Below are positions 9,364-19,204 of a stretch of DNA of 64,000 nucleotides, piece after piece. Made by a program: the position numbers and the translations under genes. The stretch's first letter is position 1; each line of letters opens with the position of its first letter. A model generated the notes under the pieces. That model had not been told where the DNA came from. It saw only the letters and a program-made list of their open reading frames with translations, and did not search any database. The DNA comes from Deltaproteobacteria bacterium Ga0077539 (GTDB taxonomy: Bacteria > Myxococcota_A > Polyangia > Polyangiales > Ga0077539), in contig LNEO01000119.1 in the NCBI GenBank assembly GCA_001465015.1, forward strand, positions 29,765-93,764, written 5' to 3'.

Positions 9364-10014
9364 CTACGCCGCGGGTGCGTCGGGCTGCGACTCGGGGCGA
9401 GCGCCGTCGGCGTGCGGCGTCGCGAGCGCGCTCGCCTCGGCCCGAAGCACGCGCGGAAACGGCGCGAGATCCACGCCGAATCGCCGCGCAGAATACACCT
9501 GCGGAACGACGAACAGATCCGCCGCGGTCAGGCTCGAGCCCACTGCGAAGCTGCCCTCGCCCAGCTCGCCGTCGATCTCGGTGAGCAGCGCTTCGAGCGC
9601 TCGCATTCCGCGCAAATTGAATTCATGGGCCCACGCCTTCTTCCCCTCGGCGTCCGCGGACACCTTGTCGAGGACGATGAGGTTCTGCAGCGGCTGAATG
9701 CCCGCGTTGACGAGCTCGCACACCTGTCTGACCCGCGCGCGCGCCCACGGATCCGAGGGATACAAGGGCTGCTGCGGGTGGGTCTCTTCGAGCCACTCGA
9801 TGATCGCGACGCTCTCGGCGAGGTGACGCCCCGGGCTCACCTCGAGCGCAGGAACGTGACCGATCGGGTTGCGGTCTCGGTGCGCGTCCGCGCGCTGTTC
9901 GCTCGTGAGCAGGTTGACCGCGACCTTGTCGAACGCGATGCCCTTGTGGGCGAGCGCCCAACGCACGCGCCACGACGCGCTCGATCGCCAGTAGTGATAC
10001 AGAATCAGCGCCAT
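9364..10014 (-). CDS. maiA: Zeta-class glutathione S-transferase, probable maleylacetoacetate isomerase
   Basis: A 216-residue GST-fold protein. The N-terminal thioredoxin-like domain has the zeta-class signature SSASWRVRWAL (about 11-21), where the first Ser activates glutathione, and later NPIGHVPAL and ESVAIIEWLEE. The C-terminal helical domain contains NAGIQPLQN, typical of maleylacetoacetate isomerases in tyrosine/phenylalanine breakdown. No other gene of that pathway (hmgA, fahA) lies nearby, so the substrate is inferred from the motif only; another zeta GST reaction such as dehalogenation is possible. The gene converges with the DUF2330 pair and is separated by 19 nt from the kinase gene upstream on the same strand. 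Confidence 0.85.
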   Translation of the reverse strand: MALILYHYWRSSASWRVRWALAHKGIAFDKVAVNLLTSEQRADAHRDRNPIGHVPALEVSPGRHLAESVAIIEWLEETHPQQPLYPSDPWARARVRQVCELVNAGIQPLQNLIVLDKVSADAEGKKAWAHEFNLRGMRALEALLTEIDGELGEGSFAVGSSLTAADLFVVPQVYSARRFGVDLAPFPRVLRAEASALATPHADGARPESQPDAPAA

Positions 10015-10033
10015 TTCACGCTCCGTCGTGCTG

Positions 10034-11449
<1,416 letters not shown>

Positions 11450-11489
11450 GACGCGACCTCGACTCGAATGGGTTCACTCACACATGAAT

Positions 11490-14400
11490 TCATTTCGTCG
11501 CCGTCCTTGACCAGAGCTCGAGCTCTCGCAACGCGCGCTCGCCGAGCGCCACCGCCAGCGGCACCAATGCTTCGCACGCCCCCACGTCGCCTGTCTTCGC
11601 TTTCGACTCGAGCTCGACGCATACGCCGTGCAGCTGCTTGGCGCCGAACATCTCTGCGTTGGGCTTGAGCGTGTGCGCCGCGACCTTGAGCATCCCAGCG
11701 TCCCTTCGCTCGAAGGCGGCACGAATGTCGCTGATGAGCGCCGGTGCCATCTCGAGAAACGCGGCCACCATCTCTCGCACCGCGTCGTCGTCGCCGCCCA
11801 TCGACTCGGCGAGCGCGCGTAGCGCGCCGAGGTCGACCGCGCCGTCTGGTCCGTCCGCGCCCGCGATGTCGGACGAGCCGCCCCCTTCGGTCGGTCGCGC
11901 CGAAGGAGCTGCGGATCGGCCCTCGGGCGCCGCAGCGGCGCGCCCGGCACTCGGACCGTTGCCGTCCTTCGATGGACTGTCGGGGCGAACAGACCGGACG
12001 TCCGCGCGAGGCTTGACGCGCGCGAGCACTTCGAAGAGCTCGCCCGGACGAAGCGGCTTGGTGAGGTAGTCGTCCATGCCTGCCTCGAGACAGCGCTCTC
12101 GGTCCCCGCGCATCGCGTGCGCGGTGACGGCGACGAGCGTCGGCCTGGCTTCGCGGAGCGGAGCGCGCGCGCAGAGCCGTCGCGCTGCCTCGAGACCGTC
12201 GAGCACCGGCATCTGAACGTCCATCAGCACGATGTCGTACGCGCGTCGCTCGATCGCATCGAGCGCCTCCTGACCGTTGCCGACCACGTCCGCGGTGTAG
12301 CCGAACTTGCCGAGCAGCAAGAGCGCCACCCGCTGATTCATCGGGCTGTCCTCGGCGATCAGGATACGCAACGGCCGGAGGCGAGCGGGGTCTGTCGTCG
12401 TTCCCCGCGGGCCGGTTTGCTCACGACGAGACGCGCCGGACTGCTCGAGCAGCAGATCCAGCAACCGAAAGTGGCGCACGGGTTTGGAGACGACCGCGTC
12501 GAACAGGCCCTTCTCGACGCCCGCTTTGGGCATGCTTCCCAGCGACGAGAGCAAGAGCATCAACGGCGGCTTTGGATAGAGTCGACGGACCTCTCGGGCG
12601 AGCGCTACCCCGTCCATTTCGGGCATCTGGTAGTCCAAGAGCAGAAAGTCGAAAGGCTCGCCGGAAGCGAGCAGCGCGAGCGCTTCGTTTGGCGACGGCG
12701 TGTCTTGAGCGCGAAGGCCCCAGGCCTCGATGTGCGTTCGAAGCACCCTTCGGTTGGTGGCGTTGTCGTCGACGATCAGCGCGCGTTTGCCCTTGAGCGA
12801 AGCGGTCGACTGCGGCGTCGCGCCCTTGGTCTGCGCGCGCAAGAACGGAACCCTCAGCGTAAACGTCGACCCCTGCCCCTCCTCGGACTCGACCGAGATC
12901 TCGCCGCCCATCAACCCCGACAATCGCTGCGAGATCGCCAACCCGAGCCCGGTTCCGCCGAACTGCCGCGTCGTCGACTCGTCGACCTGAGAAAACCGCT
13001 GAAATAGCCGGTGAAACCGGTCCTTCGGGATACCCACGCCCGTGTCTCGAACCGCGAATTTCACCTCCATGCGGCCGCCGGACAACGGCTGCGCTCGCAC
13101 GCTCAACTCGACCTCGCCCGACCGCGTGAATTTCACCGCGTTGCCGAGCAGGTTCACGAGGATCTGTCGCACGCGCCCTGCGTCGCCGCGGACGCGATCG
13201 GGCAGCTGCGGATCCGGGTTGAAGATCAGCTCGATCGTTCCCTTGTCCGCCTGCGGAGCGATCAGCTCGATGCACTCTTCGGCCGTTCGCGAGAGGTCGA
13301 AGTCGTACTCCTCGAGCTCGAATGACCCGGACTCGAGCTTCGAGAAGTCCAGGATGTCGTTGATGACCATCAAGAGGTGTTCGCCGCTCGTCCGAATGGT
13401 CTCGACGAGCTCGCGCTGCGCCGGCACGAGCTCGGTGTCTTGCAACAACGACGTCATGCCGATCACCGCGTTCATCGGCGTTCGAATCTCGTGGCTCATG
13501 TTGGCGAGGAAGGTGCTCTTCGCTCGCGCTTCTTCCTCAGCCGCGCTCTTGTCGCGCTCGAGCTGATCGGCGCGCCGACGCTCGCTCAGGTCTCGCAGCA
13601 CGAAGATCAGCCCGCGCGTCACTCCGTCGGAGACGATCGGCGCCCGCGAGACCTCGATCACGAGCGTGTCGTCTCGTCGAAACAGCTTCGCTTCGGCGTC
13701 GATCTCGCGCTGGCTGAGCGTGGTTCGCTCGCCGCGCGGCTCGGCGCTCGCGAGCGATCGAACCAGCGGAGAGTCGCAGTCGATGATCTCGTGCAGGCGC
13801 TTTCCGATGGCCTCGGACCGAGGGACGCCGGTCACCGACTCGAAGGCGTCGTTCGCGTATTGGATGGTTCCGTCGATCGAGCACGAGGCGACAACGTCCG
13901 TGAGGCCGCCGAGCACCGTCTCGAGCTGCTGCTTCTGCGCGTCGATCGCGCGCTGAGCAGCGCGCAAATCACGGTTCGTTCGCTGCATCGCAGCGAGGTG
14001 ATCGCGCAGCCTGTCGCTGAACTGCAGGAGCAGGATGATCACCAGCATCGTCGTCGCGACAATCGAGGCGAACACCTCGAAGCGCCACCACCACGCCGGA
14101 ACCCCAGGCGTCTTCGGAAAGAACACCCCGACGCCGATCGACAGCGCCGTCACCGAGCAGACGAGCGCGATGAGCCGATGCAGTCGTTCGGGGCGCACGT
14201 ACGGCAGCGCGATCGCGACGACCACGAACGGAAAGATCACCATCACCGAGAACAGCTCGCGCAGCGCCCACACATAGGGCAGCGCGATCGAGCAGAACCC
14301 CAGCGCCATCGAGAGCGATGCGTCTTCGAGCCTTCGCGCTTTGAGCGCCGTCCACGCGCGAAAGAGAAACACCCCCATCAGCGCGGTGGTCCACGCCATC

Positions 14401-14603
14401 CACTTCGGCGCGGGGTCGTCGAAGTAGTAGCCGAACGCCAGTCGCACCGGCGTAAACGCCGCGACGAGCGTCGTCAGGACCTTGTGAAAGGTCGTGACGC
14501 GACGGAGCTGCGTGTCGCGGTCTTCTGGGGAGTAAACGAGGTCGCTACGGATTCGGTCGTCCCCGCTCGACGCCTCTGCTTCGTCGCCGCCATCACTGCT
14601 CAT
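11490..14603 (-). CDS. Membrane hybrid histidine kinase with two receivers and HPt
   Basis: A 1037-residue BarA-type phosphorelay kinase. The N-terminal ~195 residues hold five or six transmembrane helices with almost no periplasmic domain. A PAS domain (about 225-345) follows, then HisKA with the phospho-His in MSHEIRTP (about His371), HATPase with DTGVGIP and GTGLGLAI, receiver 1 (Asp in LLLDYQMP, about 657), receiver 2 (Asp in VLMDVQMP, about 795) and an HPt domain with His in AAHTLKPNAE (about 977). Receiver 1 has LLLSSLGS and SKPV, so it also looks intact. It is the upstream gene of a pair with the kinase-receiver fusion, whose receiver is an obvious candidate target of the HPt. Confidence 0.94.
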   Translation of the reverse strand: MSSDGGDEAEASSGDDRIRSDLVYSPEDRDTQLRRVTTFHKVLTTLVAAFTPVRLAFGYYFDDPAPKWMAWTTALMGVFLFRAWTALKARRLEDASLSMALGFCSIALPYVWALRELFSVMVIFPFVVVAIALPYVRPERLHRLIALVCSVTALSIGVGVFFPKTPGVPAWWWRFEVFASIVATTMLVIILLLQFSDRLRDHLAAMQRTNRDLRAAQRAIDAQKQQLETVLGGLTDVVASCSIDGTIQYANDAFESVTGVPRSEAIGKRLHEIIDCDSPLVRSLASAEPRGERTTLSQREIDAEAKLFRRDDTLVIEVSRAPIVSDGVTRGLIFVLRDLSERRRADQLERDKSAAEEEARAKSTFLANMSHEIRTPMNAVIGMTSLLQDTELVPAQRELVETIRTSGEHLLMVINDILDFSKLESGSFELEEYDFDLSRTAEECIELIAPQADKGTIELIFNPDPQLPDRVRGDAGRVRQILVNLLGNAVKFTRSGEVELSVRAQPLSGGRMEVKFAVRDTGVGIPKDRFHRLFQRFSQVDESTTRQFGGTGLGLAISQRLSGLMGGEISVESEEGQGSTFTLRVPFLRAQTKGATPQSTASLKGKRALIVDDNATNRRVLRTHIEAWGLRAQDTPSPNEALALLASGEPFDFLLLDYQMPEMDGVALAREVRRLYPKPPLMLLLSSLGSMPKAGVEKGLFDAVVSKPVRHFRLLDLLLEQSGASRREQTGPRGTTTDPARLRPLRILIAEDSPMNQRVALLLLGKFGYTADVVGNGQEALDAIERRAYDIVLMDVQMPVLDGLEAARRLCARAPLREARPTLVAVTAHAMRGDRERCLEAGMDDYLTKPLRPGELFEVLARVKPRADVRSVRPDSPSKDGNGPSAGRAAAAPEGRSAAPSARPTEGGGSSDIAGADGPDGAVDLGALRALAESMGGDDDAVREMVAAFLEMAPALISDIRAAFERRDAGMLKVAAHTLKPNAEMFGAKQLHGVCVELESKAKTGDVGACEALVPLAVALGERALRELELWSRTATK

Positions 14604-14711
14604 CGATCGCGACCTGGGACTGTACCCCGGCCTTTCCGATTACGCGTCCAGCGAAGTCACGGCGAGAGGCTTTCGCGCCATTGCACGAAGCGACCTCCTC
14701 GAACCGATCCG

Positions 14712-15761
14712 TTACGGAACAGCCATCTCGAAGATCGGGCCGAGCGTCGCCGTGAGGGACTCGAGTCGAAAGAACACCTCGCCGTCGAGCACGGGGTTCA
14801 TCTCGTCTCCCGCCAGGCAGCGCACTGAAATGCTGCGCGCTGGCCCGTCGTACGCGTCCGGCAACAGGTGTTGTACGCGCTTGCCCGTCATGAGCAGAGG
14901 CCAGACGCGCCCGGCCTGCGCGCCGGTCACGAGCCCCGCGTGCGCGTGCAGCTGCTCGTTGTTCGCCAGAGGAAACACCCGCAGAATGCCGGCGATCGAG
15001 AGCGGCAACGCCGCGCATTGCAGCACCGTGAACGTCTCGAGGACCTTGCCCGTGTGATCGCGCTGCGGCTCTCCGTCGATCTGCACTTCGGCGCGCAGCG
15101 GATGCAAAAAGTCGTACTCGGCCTTCGCGAGCGCGCGAGGCTTGAGCCCCGCGAGCGGCCCCTGAAAGACCACGCGTCCCGCAGCGGCGCCGAACGCCGC
15201 GCCCATGAGAGCTGCGATCCGAGCGGGAGACTTCTCGCCGCTGCCTTCGTGGAGCGGCCCGAAGAAGTTCGCGCCGTATCCAGCGAACGCCGTCGCGAAG
15301 GCGAAGCGACGAAATGGCTCGTGCGAGTCGCCGAACAGCCGCTGGGTGCCCGAGCACTCCATCGATCGCACCGGGACGTACTTCGGCTCCCCGCCCTTGG
15401 AGATCGTCGCGACGAGCCGAGCGAGCACCCGCTGAGGATCGCGCTCGATCCCGAGCGCTTTGGCCACGAAATCAACGGACCCTCCGCCGGTGGGCACGTA
15501 GCGCGCGATCTCCGTCGCTCGCTGCGGGCCAAAGTACCGGCACGCGCCGTTGATCATCCAGTGCAGCGCGCCGTCTCCGCCGTCGGCGACCCAGTACTTG
15601 CGCCCCTCGTCAGCGAACTGCTTCAACGCAGGAATGATCGCGTCGGTGCTGTAGGTCTCCACGACGCGGCCGTGGTCGCCGAGCAGCCGCTCGAGCTTGC
15701 GCTTGAGCCCGGTCTGCCCGCGATTTCGGCGAGAAAACGGGTTGATTACGACGCCGATCAC
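14712..15761 (-). CDS. Diacylglycerol/lipid kinase catalytic-domain protein
   Basis: A 349-residue protein of the DAG kinase catalytic (DAGK_cat) fold. It starts directly with the family's first strand, MIGVVINPFSRRNRG, followed by the nucleotide-binding GGDGALHW (about 80-87) and PTGGGSVDFVAKALG (about 110-124), where the usual PxGTGND is altered to PTGGGSVD. The C-terminal half has the expected beta-sandwich with LDGEVFF (near 325). Members phosphorylate lipids such as diacylglycerol or ceramide, or, in altered versions, play other roles; the change at the second glycine-rich loop makes the substrate uncertain. The GTG/ATG region has GAGGAGGT upstream. It lies 108 nt downstream of nothing obviously related. 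Confidence 0.82.
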   Translation of the reverse strand: MIGVVINPFSRRNRGQTGLKRKLERLLGDHGRVVETYSTDAIIPALKQFADEGRKYWVADGGDGALHWMINGACRYFGPQRATEIARYVPTGGGSVDFVAKALGIERDPQRVLARLVATISKGGEPKYVPVRSMECSGTQRLFGDSHEPFRRFAFATAFAGYGANFFGPLHEGSGEKSPARIAALMGAAFGAAAGRVVFQGPLAGLKPRALAKAEYDFLHPLRAEVQIDGEPQRDHTGKVLETFTVLQCAALPLSIAGILRVFPLANNEQLHAHAGLVTGAQAGRVWPLLMTGKRVQHLLPDAYDGPARSISVRCLAGDEMNPVLDGEVFFRLESLTATLGPIFEMAVP

Positions 15762-15968
15762 GCGCGCACCTCCTCGATCGACGAGCAGACAGTCACTCTC
15801 ATCCGTTCACCTTTAGCGCCGCGACGCCTTCCGTTGGCGAAACGCATCGCGGTCATCCCAGGAAATTTCCCAGGAGATTGCTCGTTGCGTTTCTTCCTTC
15901 CAACGGGGCGTCGCCATGGACGAATTCTTCATACCGCGAACTCGCGCAGTTGAGCACCGGGACCGGAT

Positions 15969-15985
15969 CGCGAGACTCTCTCGCG
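15969..15985. promoter_or_regulatory. Perfect 7-bp hairpin just before lipase start
   Basis: CGCGAGA, a 3-nt loop and TCTCGCG end 4 nt before the ATG at 15990. No Shine-Dalgarno is visible in front of that ATG. The hairpin would cover the ribosome landing site, so it could limit translation or be a dyad operator. Only the inverted repeat is observed; any role is inference. Confidence 0.35.
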
Positions 15986-15989
15986 GTCG

Positions 15990-17117
15990 ATGAGCAACAC
16001 CGCGATCGTGTTTGTCCCGGGGTTCTTTGGATTTGGATCGTTCGGACCCTCGGGAGCTCCGATTATCGAGTACTTCAAGTTCGCCCGCAGCGTCCTGCGT
16101 CGCGAGCTCGGCGCGCACACCATCGCGATCGTTCACCAGCCGCCGCCGACCGGCCCGCTGGCGGCGCGCGTGGCGTCGCTCTACCGGACGGTGGACGGCG
16201 CGCTTCGGGACGGCGTGGACGGCGTGCGGGTCGAGCGCGTGCAGATCGTCGGGCACTCGACGGGCGGCGTCGATGCGCGGTTGTTGTGCAACACCCGCTA
16301 TGCGTGGCCGGGCGCTCCAGAGCCCGCGACCCGAGGCGCGCTGCTCTCGCGCATCGGCAAGGTGGTCACCGTCTCGGCGCCGCACCGCGGAACGCCCCTC
16401 GCATCCAACCTGAGTCCGACGATGGCCGTCGCGATCCCCGGCCTGTGGCTCGGGAGCATCATCGCCTCGCGCGACGCCCTCACGATCGCGGGACACGTGG
16501 GAGCGATCGTCGAAGCGATCGAGCAGGTCATCGTGAGAAAGGGCACGCCCGAGGTGGAGCTCATCGCGAGACTCGCGGACGTCGACCCGCAAACGGCCCG
16601 AGATATCAGGCGTTTTCTCGATGAAGTGGTCCGCGATCACCGGCTCGTCGGCGACCTCACGGTGCCTGCGATGGCCGACCTCGATCGAGCGATCGCCGGC
16701 GCAGACCACCAGGACCTGCACTGCTTCGTCACCGTCGGTCCGCAGCCGGGCCGCTCGCTCGCGGACCTCGCGGCGCTCGCGCGCGACCCGATTCGCAGGG
16801 CGCTCTACCTTCTGGTGCAGCGCCTCGCGCGCGGGACGCCTCCTTCTGCGGCGCGATGGCCGGTCGGTCCGTGGATCCTCGGGCGCCCTGCAGGCGTGCG
16901 CGCCGACGAAGCGCGCGCGAACGACGGGATCGTCCCCGCGTGGTCGCAGACCCTCGACGGTCGCGCCGCGGGGCTCGTCGCAGCGGACCACCTCGACGTG
17001 ATCGGCCACTACGACGGCGCAGGAATGACGTTCATGCGCTCGAACTCGGGCTTCGGCGACGATCACTTCGACGCGCTCTGGACTCGAATCGCGACGCTGT
17101 TGCGCGGCGATCGATGA
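15990..17117 (+). CDS. Alpha/beta-hydrolase, triacylglycerol lipase/esterase-like
   Basis: A 375-residue alpha/beta-hydrolase. The N-terminus carries the oxyanion-hole strand FVPGFFGFGSFG (8-19), and the nucleophile elbow is GHSTGGVDAR with Ser90. NDGIVPAWSQ in the C-terminal part supplies the likely catalytic Asp, and the following HLDVIGHYDG region the likely His. The insertion between about 150 and 260 would be the cap domain. No signal peptide is visible, so it may act in the cytoplasm or leave by another route. The gene is divergent from the lipid kinase gene (228 nt between) and ends 9 nt from the convergent membrane protein gene. The substrate is unknown. Confidence 0.85.
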   Translation: MSNTAIVFVPGFFGFGSFGPSGAPIIEYFKFARSVLRRELGAHTIAIVHQPPPTGPLAARVASLYRTVDGALRDGVDGVRVERVQIVGHSTGGVDARLLCNTRYAWPGAPEPATRGALLSRIGKVVTVSAPHRGTPLASNLSPTMAVAIPGLWLGSIIASRDALTIAGHVGAIVEAIEQVIVRKGTPEVELIARLADVDPQTARDIRRFLDEVVRDHRLVGDLTVPAMADLDRAIAGADHQDLHCFVTVGPQPGRSLADLAALARDPIRRALYLLVQRLARGTPPSAARWPVGPWILGRPAGVRADEARANDGIVPAWSQTLDGRAAGLVAADHLDVIGHYDGAGMTFMRSNSGFGDDHFDALWTRIATLLRGDR

Positions 17118-17126
17118 CCGAGCGTC

Positions 17127-17762
17127 TCAGCGCTTCTCGCCAGCCTCGAGCAGCGCCGTCCTCTTGCCTCGCTCGTTGTATCGCTGGGCGTACGCCATGC
17201 CGACGAGCCCCGATCCGACGAAGCCCGCCGTCATCACGAGCGTGGCGATCGCCGCGGGAAGGAGCGCTCCGACCGCGGCGGACACCACTGCAAACGCGAT
17301 GATCGCCGGGACCGCTTCTTTGAGCGGCGCGGCGTAGATCCACCCGACCGGGCCGAACAAGAAGCCCAGCGCGCCCGACGCGAGCACGCTCTTTTTGTCG
17401 ACCGGCGGCGGCTCTGCCGGTCGCGTCGCGAGCATCCACCGCGGCGTCTTGACGGGAACGGGGATCGACGCCTCGTGCTCGAGTCGCTCGAGGGTCCGAG
17501 CTTCGGCGACGGTCTTGGGGCCGAGCGAAGGGCGATTCTCTCCGGGCAAGAGCAGCAGCGCGTCGTCGGCGGGACCGTCGGCGAGGACGGTTCCGTCCGC
17601 GACGAGCGCGTCGATCGCGCCGCGAAGCGCCGCGGGATCGAGCTGAAAGACCGCCTCTCCGTAGTCGATCGCGTTGGCGCGGGTCATCGGAATGCGCGTC
17701 CGCGTCCACAGCGCGCGCAGCACGGTCCTGGCCTCGGCGGGAGGGACTGTGTTGGATGTCAC
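17127..17762 (-). CDS. Membrane protein with N-terminal winged-helix-like region
   Basis: A 211-residue protein of unknown function. Residues 1-60 are helical and resemble a small winged-helix fold (LDPAALRGAIDALVADGTVLADG); 60-125 form a charged linker. Two or three hydrophobic segments at about 128-148, 153-170 and 172-195 make a membrane domain, followed by a basic tail (RYNERGKRTALLEAGEKR). It lies 68 nt from the divergent protease gene and 9 nt from the convergent lipase gene. No family is recognised. Confidence 0.65.
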   Translation of the reverse strand: MTSNTVPPAEARTVLRALWTRTRIPMTRANAIDYGEAVFQLDPAALRGAIDALVADGTVLADGPADDALLLLPGENRPSLGPKTVAEARTLERLEHEASIPVPVKTPRWMLATRPAEPPPVDKKSVLASGALGFLFGPVGWIYAAPLKEAVPAIIAFAVVSAAVGALLPAAIATLVMTAGFVGSGLVGMAYAQRYNERGKRTALLEAGEKR

Positions 17763-17830
17763 GACGCACGAGACTAGCGCGTCGCCCGTCCCAACGCCCG
17801 CAGGGCACCGACGCTGCTATCGTCGGCTTC

Positions 17831-18499
17831 ATGGGAACCCATCAACCGCCGTCTCGTCGCGAAGCGCTTGCGGCGCTCGGCGCGGCGGGCGCTTCGCTGG
17901 TCGCTCCTCGCATCTGCGCCGGGCAAAGTTATGGAACGATGGCGATCCGGCCTCAGGACGCCAGGGTTGCGGTTCAGCCGCTCGGTCCGTTCGACACCGC
18001 GCTCTACGATCAGATCGCGACCTCGCTCGCGGGCGAGCTTTCGGTCAACGTGCAGCGCGAGAGCTCGATCGATCTTCCGCGCTCGGCGTACTACGCGCGA
18101 AACCGTCGCTACCGAGCGGAGCGGCTGCTCGACTTTCTTCGGCGGCGGGTGGCCTCGCCGGTCAACCGGATCCTCGGCGTCACCGAGGTCGACATCTCGA
18201 CCAGCGCGCACGGCGTCTACGATTGGGGCGTGCTTGGCCTGGGCGATCTTCCCGGCCCTGCCTGCGTGATCTCGATGTTTCGCTGTCGGCGCAACGCAAG
18301 AAACGCCGCGCAGGTTCACTTTCGAATGGTGACGACCTGCGTTCACGAGGTCGGCCACACGCTCGGCCTCGACCATTGCCGCGACGTTCGATGCCTGATG
18401 ACCGACGCGCGTGGGACGGTGCGCACAATCGACCAGAGCTCCGGCCGATTGTGCAATCGCTGTCGCACGCGGCTCGGGCTCGCCCCGCGCCCTGCCTGA
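17831..18499 (+). CDS. Exported archaemetzincin-type zinc metalloprotease
   Basis: A 222-residue protein whose C-terminal half matches the archaemetzincin signature exactly: HEVGHTLGLDHC, four residues, CLM, seventeen residues, then CNRC. The three His bind the catalytic zinc, Glu is the base, the Met makes the metzincin turn, and the four Cys bind a structural zinc. The N-terminus has SRREALAALGAAG, a twin-arginine-like signal, so the protein is probably exported folded; cytosolic archaemetzincins lack this. I chose the ATG at 17831 because the longer frame from 17756 overlaps the divergent neighbour and is Arg-rich. The substrate is unknown. It is divergent from the 17127-17762 gene. Confidence 0.88.
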   Translation: MGTHQPPSRREALAALGAAGASLVAPRICAGQSYGTMAIRPQDARVAVQPLGPFDTALYDQIATSLAGELSVNVQRESSIDLPRSAYYARNRRYRAERLLDFLRRRVASPVNRILGVTEVDISTSAHGVYDWGVLGLGDLPGPACVISMFRCRRNARNAAQVHFRMVTTCVHEVGHTLGLDHCRDVRCLMTDARGTVRTIDQSSGRLCNRCRTRLGLAPRPA

Positions 18500-18508
18500 A
18501 GCCTGCGA

Positions 18509-18985
18509 TCAGGTGAGAGGCGCCTCGGGGATCAGGATCATCAGCGACTCGACGTGGTACGGGTCCTGGATGTAACCGGTCGCGATCAGCTCGGCAGGCA
18601 TCTGGATGTTGCCGTCTTTGAGCCCACGCATGAGCGAGTCACGGTACGCGTTGATCGTCTCGGCGCGCAGGCACCGGCACACGACGCGCTGCGGATTGCG
18701 GATGTCCTTGGCGTGCTTCCGCGCGATCTCTTCGGCGAGCAGGACGTTCGGAGCGTCCGAGGCCAACGAGATCGCCATCCGAATGCTGGGCGGAAAATAC
18801 CCGCGTCGCGAACCGTCGGGCGCCTCGAGGACGTACGAGCGATCGTCACGGTTGATCCACTCGCGCGGAATGAACCCTCGCGCCGAGAGCGTCTCCCACG
18901 CCTCCTTGGCGTCGTACATGCTCTCGACAAGCTTTTGTGCCTCGGCGAGCCGAGGTCGATCCGGGCGCAGCAGCCGCTCGTACAC
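18509..18985 (-). CDS. Conserved-looking hypothetical protein
   Basis: A 158-residue soluble protein with a GTG start and an AAAGGGAAAGAGAG purine tract just upstream. It contains a charged helical N-terminus, AWETLSARGFIPREWIN, a tract FPPSIRMAISLASDAPN and a CRC pair (VVCRCLRAET). I do not recognise the family. It converges with the archaemetzincin gene (9 nt apart) and is followed upstream by a 219-nt intergenic region shared with the phosphoesterase gene. In that region GTGCTG-GA-CAGCAC (19016-19029) is a perfect short dyad that could be an operator. Confidence 0.65.
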   Translation of the reverse strand: MYERLLRPDRPRLAEAQKLVESMYDAKEAWETLSARGFIPREWINRDDRSYVLEAPDGSRRGYFPPSIRMAISLASDAPNVLLAEEIARKHAKDIRNPQRVVCRCLRAETINAYRDSLMRGLKDGNIQMPAELIATGYIQDPYHVESLMILIPEAPLT

Positions 18986-19204
18986 GTCTCTCTTTCCCTT
19001 TGGTCCGCCGCGCTCGTGCTGGACAGCACAAACCGGGGCGGAGGCATCCTACGTGCTCCCGTACCCAACGCGAAAGTCCCAAGATTGCGAAACAGAATCT
19101 CGGCCCTTCGATCCCACGCCGAGAACGACCATCCCGCGCCGAACCCGCGATAGCCGCCCGCTCACCGCTGGGGTATGGAACGCCGGTCGAGCTCCCCGAA
19201 CACT

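Noticed and set aside
11484..11493. ATGAATTCAT palindrome at the end of the histidine kinase gene
   Set aside because: Overlaps the stop codon region and is a single copy; no support for a site.
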